Source of the DNA: Parvularculaceae bacterium
GTDB lineage: Bacteria > Pseudomonadota > Alphaproteobacteria > Caulobacterales > Parvularculaceae
DNA: 6,380 nucleotides
Direction of reading: 5' to 3'
Assembly (NCBI GenBank): GCA_013389125.1
Contig: JACADX010000426.1
Span: forward strand, 1 to 6,380
Part shown: one piece after another, positions 1-5,627 of the stretch
How the letters are laid out: the number at the start of each line of letters is the position of its first letter
Position numbering within the stretch: the stretch's first letter is position 1
Translations under genes and position numbers: made by a program
The notes under the pieces: model-generated
Told to the model about the DNA's origin: nothing
Seen by the model: the letters and a program-made list of their open reading frames with translations, nothing else
The model's database searches: none

Positions 1-1767
1 CGGATGGACACGATTTCGATCGACGCGACGAACCCTTATAACCCGCTCGGCTACACGTTGAGCGGCACGTCGGGCCCGGGCTACGGCGTCTTCCGGCGGT
101 TTTTCGAGGCGGGGCCCCGTCACTTCGAGCAGAATGTCGACACCTATTATGTGTCCGGCACGTTCTCGGGCGAACTCGGAAACGACTGGTTCTGGGACGC
201 CTCCGCCTATTGGTCGCGCAACTCCGCGTCCCAGATTGCGAACGGCATCGTCAACTCGGCGAAACTTGAACAGGCGCTCGGTCCCGTCGCGCTCTGCACG
301 GGGTCCTGCGTTCCGTTCAACGTCTTCGGCGGGCCGGGCTCGATCACGCAGGCAATGGTCGATTTCGTCACTTTTGACCAGCAAGACGCTTCTGAACAGG
401 AGATCTGGGACCTGCAGTTCAACATCGGCGGCGACCTGTTCAATCTCTGGGCGGGACCAATGTCCTTCGCCGCGGGCTTTGAGCACCGCGATCAGTCGGG
501 CTTTTTCAGCCCCGACCCGGTCGTTGCGGCGGGCGACACCGCCGACATTCCGGCGCAGCCGACATCCGGCGGCTACAATGTCGAGGAGATGTACGGCGAG
601 TTTAACATTCCGCTGATCAGCGACATCGCCCTCGCTGATTCGATCGAGGCGAATTTCGCCATTCGCCACTCGACTTATTCGACCGGCTTCAAGACGACGG
701 CGATCAAGTATGGCGGCCGCTGGCGCGTCTCCGACGAGCTGACGATCCGCGGCGGCTTCACCGAAGGCTTCCGCGCCGCCTCGATCGGCGAGCTTTTCGG
801 CACCGCGTCGCGCTTCGACGCGCTCTTGAACGACCCGTGCTCGGCGCCCGTCGCGCCGGCCTTCGTCGCCAATTGCGCGACCTTGGGCGTTCCCCCGGCC
901 TATACGCAGATCAACGCCCAGATCTCGGTGACGGTCGGCGGCAACCCGAATCTTCAAGCCGAGGAGTCCGATTCGTGGAACGTCGGCCTCACTTACGCGC
1001 CGGAATGGGACGGGGTCTTCCTCGAGAATTTCGTCGCCGAGGCGAACTACTACGACATCGAGATTTCGGGCGCGATCCAGGCGCTTGACGCGCAGTTGCA
1101 GCTGACGGGCTGCGCGGCGACGCTCGATCCCGGCTTCTGCAACGGCATCGTCCGCAACAGCGCCGGCTTCATCACCGCGTTCTCGAACCAGTTGACCAAC
1201 ATCGGCGGCATCAACACGCGCGGTCTCGACTGGTCGGTCGCTTTCGACATCCCGCTCGGCGAGACCAATCTCGGCGTCAACTGGAACTCGACCCGTCTCT
1301 TCGACTACACCGAGATCACGCCGACCTCGACGGGCTTCCTCGAGACGTCGCGCGAAGGCAGGCTGCGCTCGACGCCGCAGCAGGCGTTCCCGAAACTCAA
1401 GTCCTCGCTGACGGCGGACTGGGATCTCGGCGCCTTGAGCCTCAGGAGCACGTGGCGCTACATCAGCGGGCTTCGCGAGTCCTGCATCGGCTTTACGGCG
1501 ATCCAGGGGATTTCGGGCGCGGTCGGCTGCTCAAGCTACAACGCGGCCGACGACAATTTGTCGACGAACCGCCTGAAGCCGAAGCTCTATATGGACGTCG
1601 CGGCGAGCCTTGAGGTCTCCGACCGCATGGAATTGACCGTCGGCGTCAACAACGTTCTCGACACCGATCCGCCGCCTTGCTTCTCCTGCCAGGCCGGCGG
1701 CTTCGATCCCGCGCAGTACGACGTGCCGGGACAATTCGGCTATGTCCGCCTTGTCTGGCGGCCGTAA
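1..1767 (+). CDS. TonB-dependent outer-membrane receptor, C-terminal part (5' end outside window)
   Basis: This is the beta-barrel portion of a TonB-dependent receptor, an outer-membrane protein that takes up a scarce ligand (siderophore, cofactor or glycan) using energy from TonB-ExbBD. The frame is open from base 1, so the ATG at base 4 is internal. Signal peptide, TonB box and plug are missing; family members usually run to 900-1000 residues and 588 codons are seen here. Visible barrel signatures are NPYNPLG near the left edge, GFRAASIGELF (from base 766), NPNLQAEESDSW (from base 943), the GGINTRGLDWSV strand near base 1204, and a C-terminal VGVNNVLDTDPP plus GQFGYVRLVW. Five closely spaced cysteine pairs lie in predicted loops. 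The chain ends in WRP rather than the usual terminal Phe. The ligand cannot be read from the sequence. Family call is firm; substrate unknown. Confidence 0.93.
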   Translation, partial: RMDTISIDATNPYNPLGYTLSGTSGPGYGVFRRFFEAGPRHFEQNVDTYYVSGTFSGELGNDWFWDASAYWSRNSASQIANGIVNSAKLEQALGPVALCTGSCVPFNVFGGPGSITQAMVDFVTFDQQDASEQEIWDLQFNIGGDLFNLWAGPMSFAAGFEHRDQSGFFSPDPVVAAGDTADIPAQPTSGGYNVEEMYGEFNIPLISDIALADSIEANFAIRHSTYSTGFKTTAIKYGGRWRVSDELTIRGGFTEGFRAASIGELFGTASRFDALLNDPCSAPVAPAFVANCATLGVPPAYTQINAQISVTVGGNPNLQAEESDSWNVGLTYAPEWDGVFLENFVAEANYYDIEISGAIQALDAQLQLTGCAATLDPGFCNGIVRNSAGFITAFSNQLTNIGGINTRGLDWSVAFDIPLGETNLGVNWNSTRLFDYTEITPTSTGFLETSREGRLRSTPQQAFPKLKSSLTADWDLGALSLRSTWRYISGLRESCIGFTAIQGISGAVGCSSYNAADDNLSTNRLKPKLYMDVAASLEVSDRMELTVGVNNVLDTDPPPCFSCQAGGFDPAQYDVPGQFGYVRLVWRP

Positions 1768-1790
1768 GCGGGCCCCGAAGGCTTGACTGC

Positions 1791-1827
1791 AATGCGCCCC
1801 GGACGATGTCCGGGGCGCATTTGATTT
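1791..1827 (+). terminator. Rho-independent terminator after the receptor gene
   Basis: A perfect 14-bp GC-rich stem (AATGCGCCCCGGAC at 1791-1804 pairing with 1808-1821) closes a 3-base loop GAT and runs into TTTGATTTC. It begins 23 bases past the receptor stop codon. The T-rich tail is interrupted by GA but lies only on the plus-strand side, so the direction fits the receptor transcript. If efficient, it separates receptor transcription from the MFS-rimM-trmD-rplS block. Confidence 0.75.
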
Positions 1828-1846
1828 CAAGGCCGCAATTGCGCGC

Positions 1847-1873
1847 CGCCCCGATGACGGGCTAGTCGGGGCG
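1847..1873 (+). promoter_or_regulatory. Hairpin abutting the MFS start codon
   Basis: CGCCCCGA (1847-1854) pairs perfectly over 8 bp with TCGGGGCG (1866-1873), leaving an 11-base loop. The right arm ends one base before the ATG at 1875, in the place where a Shine-Dalgarno sequence should be; no other good ribosome-binding site is visible. In mRNA this would hide the initiation region. Both arms also match arms of the preceding terminator, so alternative pairings are possible. That it regulates anything is inference; if transcription starts at or just before the ATG, the mRNA would be leaderless and the hairpin would not exist in it. Confidence 0.4.
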
Positions 1874-1874
1874 C

Positions 1875-3122
1875 ATGATCGACAAGGCGCCGCCTTCAAC
1901 GTCTCACGGGCTCGGCTTCGCCGAACTCATCGCCTATTCGGCCTGCGTCATGGCGCTCTCCGCGCTCACAGTCGACATCATGCTGCCGGCGCAAGGGCTC
2001 ATCGGCGCCGATTTCGGGCGCGCCGACCCGAATGACGGCCAGCTCGTCGTTTTCGCCTTTCTTGCCGCTTACGGGATCGTCCATCCGTTTGCGGGCCCGC
2101 TTGCCGACCGGTTCGGCCGGCGCGCCGTCGTCCTTGGCGCGCTCGCCGCCTACGCGCTCGCCGCGGCGCTCGCGGCGTCTTCGCCGTCCTTTGCGCTCTT
2201 GATCGCCGCGCGCGCGGGCCAAGGCCTTGCCGTCGGCGCAGCGCGCGTCGCCATCATGGCGATGGTGCGCGACGAATATTCCGGGCGGCGCATGTCGCAG
2301 GTCGTTTCGATCGCGACGATCGTCTTCATGATGGCGCCGATCCTCGCCCCGTCGATCGGCCAGGCGATTCTTGCGTCGGGTTCGTGGCGCGCCATTTTCG
2401 TCGGCCTGCTCCTTTACGCGATCATCCTCGCGGTCTGGACCTTGTCGCGCGTCGGCGAAACGCTTGATCCCGCGGCGCGCCGGCGCTTTTCGCTCAACGC
2501 CGCGTTCGGCTCTTACGCCGAGTTCTTCCGGAACCGCGCGTCCCTCGGCTACACGCTCGTCACGGCGCTCCTGTTCGGCGGCTTTTTTTCCTATCTCGGG
2601 ACCGCCCAGCAGATTTACGTCGATATTTTCGGGATCGGCGAGCGGTTTCCGATCGCCTTCGCCGTGGGCGCGGTTCCGTTCATGGCGGCGGCGATCCTCA
2701 ATGCGCGCATCGTCATGAAGCTTGGCATGCGGCGCATCGTCCATGCGGCGATCATCGCGCTCATCGCCGTCAATGCGCTGCATCTTGCTGTCGTCGCCGC
2801 TGGCGCGGAATCGCTTGCAAGCTTCATGGTCCTCATTTGCGCGACGATCTTTCTCCTCGGCCTTCTGTCGCCGAATGCGACGGCGATCGCCCTCGAGCCG
2901 ATGGGCCGGATCGCCGGCGCGGCTGCGGCGGCGAACGGCTTCGTCACGACGACCTGCGCCGCCCTGATCGGCGCCTTTATCGGGCGCTTTTTCGACGGCA
3001 CGACCGGCCCCCTCGCCTTGGGCTTCCTCGCGCTCGGCGCCGCAGCGCTCTTCATCGCCCTGGCGACCGAGCGCGGGCGCCTCTTCGCCGATCGGAGCGC
3101 CGAAGCCAAGGCCGCCGAATGA
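1875..3122 (+). CDS. MFS multidrug efflux transporter, Bcr/CflA type (DHA1, 12 TM)
   Basis: A 415-residue inner-membrane proton-coupled efflux protein of the major facilitator superfamily, the usual length for Bcr/CflA drug-resistance transporters. TM1 (about residues 17-37) ends in TVDIMLPA, with the family's conserved acidic residue at D34. The loop 2-3 motif A reads GPLADRFGRR at residues 74-83. TM5 carries the proline/glycine-rich APILAPSIG at 154-162, followed by the typical SWRAIF at 170-175. Alternating hydrophobic stretches continue to about residue 405. An in-frame TAG at 1863 makes the ATG at 1875 the first possible ATG start, and the N-terminus aligns with the family from GLGFAELI. 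The stop codon overlaps the rimM start (ATGA), implying translational coupling. Substrate is unknown; families of this kind export chloramphenicol, bicyclomycin, sulfonamides or small metabolites. Its place at the head of a ribosomal operon is unusual. Confidence 0.92.
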   Translation: MIDKAPPSTSHGLGFAELIAYSACVMALSALTVDIMLPAQGLIGADFGRADPNDGQLVVFAFLAAYGIVHPFAGPLADRFGRRAVVLGALAAYALAAALAASSPSFALLIAARAGQGLAVGAARVAIMAMVRDEYSGRRMSQVVSIATIVFMMAPILAPSIGQAILASGSWRAIFVGLLLYAIILAVWTLSRVGETLDPAARRRFSLNAAFGSYAEFFRNRASLGYTLVTALLFGGFFSYLGTAQQIYVDIFGIGERFPIAFAVGAVPFMAAAILNARIVMKLGMRRIVHAAIIALIAVNALHLAVVAAGAESLASFMVLICATIFLLGLLSPNATAIALEPMGRIAGAAAAANGFVTTTCAALIGAFIGRFFDGTTGPLALGFLALGAAALFIALATERGRLFADRSAEAKAAE

Positions 3123-3676
3123 GCAGGACGCGCGTCTGCCTCGGCGCTTTCGCCGGCGCCTTCGGGGTCAAGGGCGAGGCGAAGGTCAAGACCTTCACGG
3201 AAAGCGAAGACGGGATCGCGCGCTACGGCGCTCTCGAGAGCGAGGACGGGCGACGCCGCTTTGCGCTGACATTCATCCGTGTGCTGAAGCCTGGCCTCGC
3301 CCTCGTATCGGCGCCCGAGATCAAGAGCCGGGAGGACGCCGCCGCGCTCGCCGGCGTGAAGCTTTACGTCGATCGCGCGGCGCTGCCGGCGGCGGACGAC
3401 GGCGAATATTACGTTGAAGACCTCGTCGGACTTGCCGCCGCCGACGACGCCGGCCGGCCGCTTGGGCGCATCGTCGCGGTTTACGATTTCGGCGCGGGCG
3501 GCGTTCTCGAGATCGAAGACGCGGACGGGACGACGATCATGGTCCCGTTTTCGGACGCCGCCGTCCTGTCCGTCGACCTTGCCCGCGGCGTCGCGACGAT
3601 CGCCGCCGCCGCGCTCGCGGACGGGTCAGAGGACGCGGCGCTCCTTGAGGAATCGATGCGCCAGGAAGACGCCTGA
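3119..3676 (+). CDS. rimM: Ribosome maturation factor RimM
   Basis: RimM binds the uS19 region of the 30S head and assists late 16S processing and head assembly. The protein is 185 residues, close to the usual 165-185. The N-terminal domain (about 4-85) carries the glycine-rich signature GAFGVKGEAKVK at 13-24, with Lys at a position where Arg is more common. The PRC-barrel domain (about 95-168) shows YYVEDLVGL from residue 97, GAGGVLEIE from 126 and MVPF at 141-144, all family landmarks. The start was chosen at the ATG overlapping the transporter stop by 4 bases, because the RimM homology begins there, although the frame stays open far upstream inside the transporter gene. No separate ribosome-binding site is evident, which fits re-initiation after the transporter stop. 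The next gene, trmD, follows after 58 bases. Confidence 0.95.
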   Translation: MSRTRVCLGAFAGAFGVKGEAKVKTFTESEDGIARYGALESEDGRRRFALTFIRVLKPGLALVSAPEIKSREDAAALAGVKLYVDRAALPAADDGEYYVEDLVGLAAADDAGRPLGRIVAVYDFGAGGVLEIEDADGTTIMVPFSDAAVLSVDLARGVATIAAAALADGSEDAALLEESMRQEDA

Positions 3677-3696
3677 CGCCCCCGCCGCGGGCCGTC
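3675..3696 (+). other. Small hairpin between rimM and trmD
   Basis: Beginning in the rimM stop codon, GACGCCC (3675-3681) can pair with GGGC-GTC (3689-3696) as seven base pairs with one bulged C at 3693 and a 7-base loop. There is no T-run, so it is not a terminator. It lies in the 58-base gap before trmD, where no strong Shine-Dalgarno sequence is seen. In E. coli, trmD is translated far less than its ribosomal neighbours; a similar role here is only a guess, and GC-rich DNA forms such stems by chance. Confidence 0.25.
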
Positions 3697-3734
3697 GTCT
3701 TGCCCCGATCTTCTCCGCGTGCGACGAGCCGGCC

Positions 3735-4466
3735 ATGTGGAAGGCGACCGTTCTCACCCTTTACCCGGAGCTTTTTCCAGGCCCGCTTGACGCCTCGGTC
3801 CTTGGCCGGGCGCGGGGCGAAGGGCTTTGGTCGCTCGAGACCCTCAACATCCGCGACTTTTCGGACAATCCCTATGGCTCGGTCGACGACAGCCCGGCGG
3901 GCGGCGGCGCGGGGCTCGTCATGCGGGCCGACATCCTCGCCGCAGCGATCGACAGCGTCCCCCGAAACGACCGGCCTCTCCTCTGCCTTTCGCCGAGGGG
4001 CCGCCCGTTCAGCCAGAGCCGCGCCAGGACCCTTGCGGCGGGGCCCGGCCTCATCGCCCTTTGCGGGCGTTTTGAAGGGATCGACCAGCGCCTCATAGAG
4101 GCGCGGAACGTCGAGGAAGTGTCGATCGGCGATTTCGTCCTTGCTGGCGGCGAGGTTGCGGCGATGGCCCTCATCGAGGCTTGCGTCCGCCTTATCCCGG
4201 GGGTATTGGGCTCGCCTCTTTCGCTGGGCGAGGAAAGCTTCAGCGAAAGCGGCAAGAGCGGCCGCGATGCTGGGATAACCCTCCTGGAATATCCCCAGTA
4301 TACGAGGCCGCGAGTCTTCGAGGGACGCGAAATCCCTCCGGTCCTGCTCTCCGGCGATCACCGAAAGATCGCCGAATGGCGCCGGGCCGAGGCTGAAGCA
4401 ATAACGCGCGCGCGACGACCGGACCTTTTTGGGCCCGGTCCTATCCGGCGGGACAACATGGAATAG
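3735..4466 (+). CDS. trmD: tRNA (guanine-37-N1)-methyltransferase TrmD
   Basis: TrmD transfers methyl from S-adenosylmethionine to N1 of G37, next to the anticodon of tRNAs reading CNN codons (Leu, Pro, Arg), and so prevents +1 frameshifts. It works as a homodimer with a trefoil knot (SPOUT fold). The protein has 243 residues. Motifs in order are DDSPAGGGAG (51-60), LSPRGRPF (85-92), LCGRFEGIDQR (109-119), SIGDFVLAGGE (130-140), PGVLG, then EYPQYTRP (185-192) and LLSGDHRKIAEWR. The linker between the two domains is unusual: after ESF (167-169) about ten residues more than normal precede LLEYP, and E167 stands where E. coli has its catalytic Asp169. The start at MWKATVLTLYPELF matches the family N-terminus; the longer open frame upstream has no homology. 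The rplS start follows 11 bases after the stop. Confidence 0.96.
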   Translation: MWKATVLTLYPELFPGPLDASVLGRARGEGLWSLETLNIRDFSDNPYGSVDDSPAGGGAGLVMRADILAAAIDSVPRNDRPLLCLSPRGRPFSQSRARTLAAGPGLIALCGRFEGIDQRLIEARNVEEVSIGDFVLAGGEVAAMALIEACVRLIPGVLGSPLSLGEESFSESGKSGRDAGITLLEYPQYTRPRVFEGREIPPVLLSGDHRKIAEWRRAEAEAITRARRPDLFGPGPIRRDNME

Positions 4467-4468
4467 GA
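4465..4468 (+). promoter_or_regulatory. Ribosome-binding site of rplS, overlapping trmD stop
   Basis: AGGA lies across the trmD TAG stop codon, 9 bases before the rplS ATG at 4478. It is a recognisable Shine-Dalgarno core at good spacing, in contrast to the weak sites before the MFS, rimM and trmD starts. This fits the need for far more bL19 than TrmD. Confidence 0.6.
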
Positions 4469-4477
4469 CGAAGCCGG

Positions 4478-4852
4478 ATGAACCTCATTGAGCAGCTTGA
4501 AAAAGAAGAGATCGCGCGCCTCGGCAAGAGCGTGCCGGACTTTGCGCCGGGCGACGTCCTTAAAGTCAGCGTCAAGGTGAAGGAAGGCGACCGCGAGCGC
4601 CTGCAAGCCTATGAGGGCGTTTGCATCGGCCGCGCCGGTTCGGGCCTTAATGAGAATTTCACGGTGCGGAAGATTTCGTTCGGCGAAGGCGTCGAGCGGG
4701 TCTTCCCGGTCTATTCGCCGAACGTCGCGACGATCGAAGTCGTGCGTCGCGGCAAGGTGCGTCGCGCGAAACTCTATTATCTCCGCGACCGTCGCGGCAA
4801 ATCGGCCCGGATCGCCGAAAAGACCGGCGGCGGCGAGACGACGGAAGAATAA
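4478..4852 (+). CDS. rplS: 50S ribosomal protein bL19
   Basis: bL19 is a large-subunit protein that contacts 16S rRNA in an intersubunit bridge. The 124-residue product matches the family from end to end: MNLIEQLEKEE at the N-terminus, DFAPGDVLKVSVKV (21-34), LQAYEGVCIGR (42-52), FTVRKISFGEGVERVF (61-76) and the strongly basic GKVRRAKLYYLRDRRGKSAR (92-111). The phrases NENFTVRKIS and GKSARIAEKT are typical of alphaproteobacteria. After the conserved core comes a short acidic tail, GGGETTEE. It is the last gene of the block: a 224-base gap follows before the next start. No T-tailed terminator is seen directly behind it; the nearest stable structure is the first hairpin of the repeat from 4898. 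Confidence 0.98.
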   Translation: MNLIEQLEKEEIARLGKSVPDFAPGDVLKVSVKVKEGDRERLQAYEGVCIGRAGSGLNENFTVRKISFGEGVERVFPVYSPNVATIEVVRRGKVRRAKLYYLRDRRGKSARIAEKTGGGETTEE

Positions 4853-4895
4853 GCAGGCCGACCGGCAGTCGTCGCACGTCGCCGAATGCCGGCTT

Positions 4896-5000
4896 CTAGA
4901 GCTTCGCGCCATGATTCGGAATCGGGGCGCTTGCTCTGGTATTTGATCGTCGCGGCGTTTACGCGCTGAACCGCGCACACTTCACCGCACGCCGCTCTAG
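4896..5000 (+). repeat. Two-hairpin dispersed intergenic repeat, CTAGAGC...GCTCTAG
   Basis: A 105-base element between rplS and the SRPBCC gene is bounded by 7-bp inverted ends, CTAGAGC (4896-4902) and GCTCTAG (4994-5000). The left half folds as a three-tier stem: AGAGC/GCTCT (4898-4902 with 4933-4937), GCGCC/GGCGC (4906-4910 with 4926-4930) and GATT/AATC (4913-4916 with 4920-4923) around loop CGG. The right half folds by CGGCGT/ACGCCG (4953-4958 with 4989-4994) with an inner GCGC/GCGC stem. From memory, this plan (AGAGC hairpin with an ATTCGGAATC core, then TATTTG, a GAACCG-type segment, CACTTC and a closing GCTCTAG) matches a repeat family common between genes in alphaproteobacterial genomes. 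Copy number in this genome cannot be seen. The left stem may also serve as the end of the rplS transcript. Confidence 0.6.
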
Positions 5001-5017
5001 CGGGCCCTTTCCCGCCT

Positions 5018-5046
5018 TTGCGCGCGCGCGTCGGCGGCGGTAGAAT
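5018..5046 (+). promoter_or_regulatory. Candidate sigma-70 type promoter for the SRPBCC gene
   Basis: TTGCGC (5018-5023) and TAGAAT (5041-5046) are separated by 17 bases. The -10 box matches TATAAT at five of six positions; the -35 box matches TTGACA only in its TTG. Transcription would begin near 5053, leaving a leader of about 24 bases with the ribosome-binding site, ahead of the ATG at 5077. The spacer contains alternating CG from 5021 to 5030. Confidence 0.4.
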
Positions 5047-5062
5047 TCACGGATGGGGCAGC

Positions 5063-5068
5063 GGGAGA
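5063..5068 (+). promoter_or_regulatory. Ribosome-binding site deciding the SRPBCC start
   Basis: GGGAGA lies 8 bases before the ATG at 5077. It favours that start over the in-frame ATG at 5053, which would fall at the predicted transcription start and would add eight polar residues before the membrane segment. Confidence 0.65.
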
Positions 5069-5076
5069 AACACGCG

Positions 5077-5607
5077 ATGAAAAGGATTCTTTTGGGCCTT
5101 CTGGGGCTTGTCGTCATCATATTCGCGCTCGGCTTCGTTCTGCCGGACAAGGCCCATGTCGAACGCTCGGTCGTCATTAACGCGCCGCAAGAGGAAATCT
5201 TTGCGCTCGTCGCCGATCTCAACAACGCCGACAAGTGGCAGGCGTGGAGCGAATATGATCCGGAAATGACGTCGAGCGTCAGCGGCGCCGGCGTCGGCCA
5301 GAAGCAGAGCTGGACGAGCAAGAAGATGGGGAGCGGCAGCCAGACGATCGCCGCGCTGAGCCCGCCATCCCGCGTCGATTACGCGCTCGAATTCGGAAAG
5401 ATGGGCGTTGCGACGGCGACGATGACGCTCGAACCGGCGCCGGAAGGAACAAAGGTCGTCTGGTCCTTTGATTCCAACATGCGAAAGGGCGTTCCATTCC
5501 ACATGCAGCCGATGTCGACTTATATGGGCTTCTTCATGGACGGGATGCTCGGCAAGGACTACGAAAAAGGCCTTTCCAACCTGAAGCGGGTCGCCGAGGC
5601 GGGGTAA
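5077..5607 (+). CDS. Membrane-anchored SRPBCC (polyketide cyclase/dehydrase-like) protein
   Basis: A 176-residue protein with one N-terminal hydrophobic helix (about 3-23, starting MKRILLGLLGLVVIIF) and a START/SRPBCC domain of the polyketide_cyc2 type. The domain opens with HVERSVVINAPQEEIFALV (27-45), where the NAP followed by helix is the family hallmark, then DLNNADKWQAWSEYDPEM (48-64). A beta-strand segment follows (SQTIAALSPPSRVDYAL; ATMTLEPAPEGTKVVWSF), and a long C-terminal helix (about 142-172, with GFFMDGMLGKDYEKGLSNLK) closes the hydrophobic cavity. Such proteins bind a lipid or other hydrophobic ligand; no catalytic set is recognisable, and the true role of this small anchored subfamily is unknown. 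The domain probably faces the periplasm or the membrane surface. The ATG at 5077 was preferred to 5053 because of the GGGAGA site. It has its own candidate promoter and converges on the peptidase gene. Confidence 0.85.
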   Translation: MKRILLGLLGLVVIIFALGFVLPDKAHVERSVVINAPQEEIFALVADLNNADKWQAWSEYDPEMTSSVSGAGVGQKQSWTSKKMGSGSQTIAALSPPSRVDYALEFGKMGVATATMTLEPAPEGTKVVWSFDSNMRKGVPFHMQPMSTYMGFFMDGMLGKDYEKGLSNLKRVAEAG

Positions 5608-5627
5608 CCGTCCGTAGACGGATTGCG

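Noticed and set aside
4..6. ATG at base 4 as the start of the receptor
   Set aside because: No signal peptide, TonB box or plug follows; the sequence starts inside the barrel and the frame is open to base 1.
1896..2783. Long open frame of 295 codons on the minus strand inside the MFS gene
   Set aside because: Its product is Arg/Asp/Glu-rich with no recognisable domain, as expected of the antisense frame of a GC-rich, codon-biased gene; the plus-strand MFS motifs are clear.
3414..3734. Upstream extension of the trmD frame into rimM
   Set aside because: The extension has no TrmD homology and overlaps rimM in another frame; the family N-terminus starts at the ATG at 3735.
3537..4361. 274-codon open frame on the minus strand across rimM and trmD
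   Set aside because: It lies antisense to two well-supported genes, is rich in Arg and low-complexity, and has no family motif.
4862..4892. CCGGCA/TGCCGG inverted repeat as the rplS terminator
   Set aside because: Only 6 bp with a 19-base loop and no T-run behind it; likely chance in GC-rich DNA.
5053..5076. Earlier ATG at 5053 for the SRPBCC protein
   Set aside because: It has no good ribosome-binding site, sits at the predicted transcription start, and would put eight polar residues before the membrane helix; GGGAGA fits the ATG at 5077.
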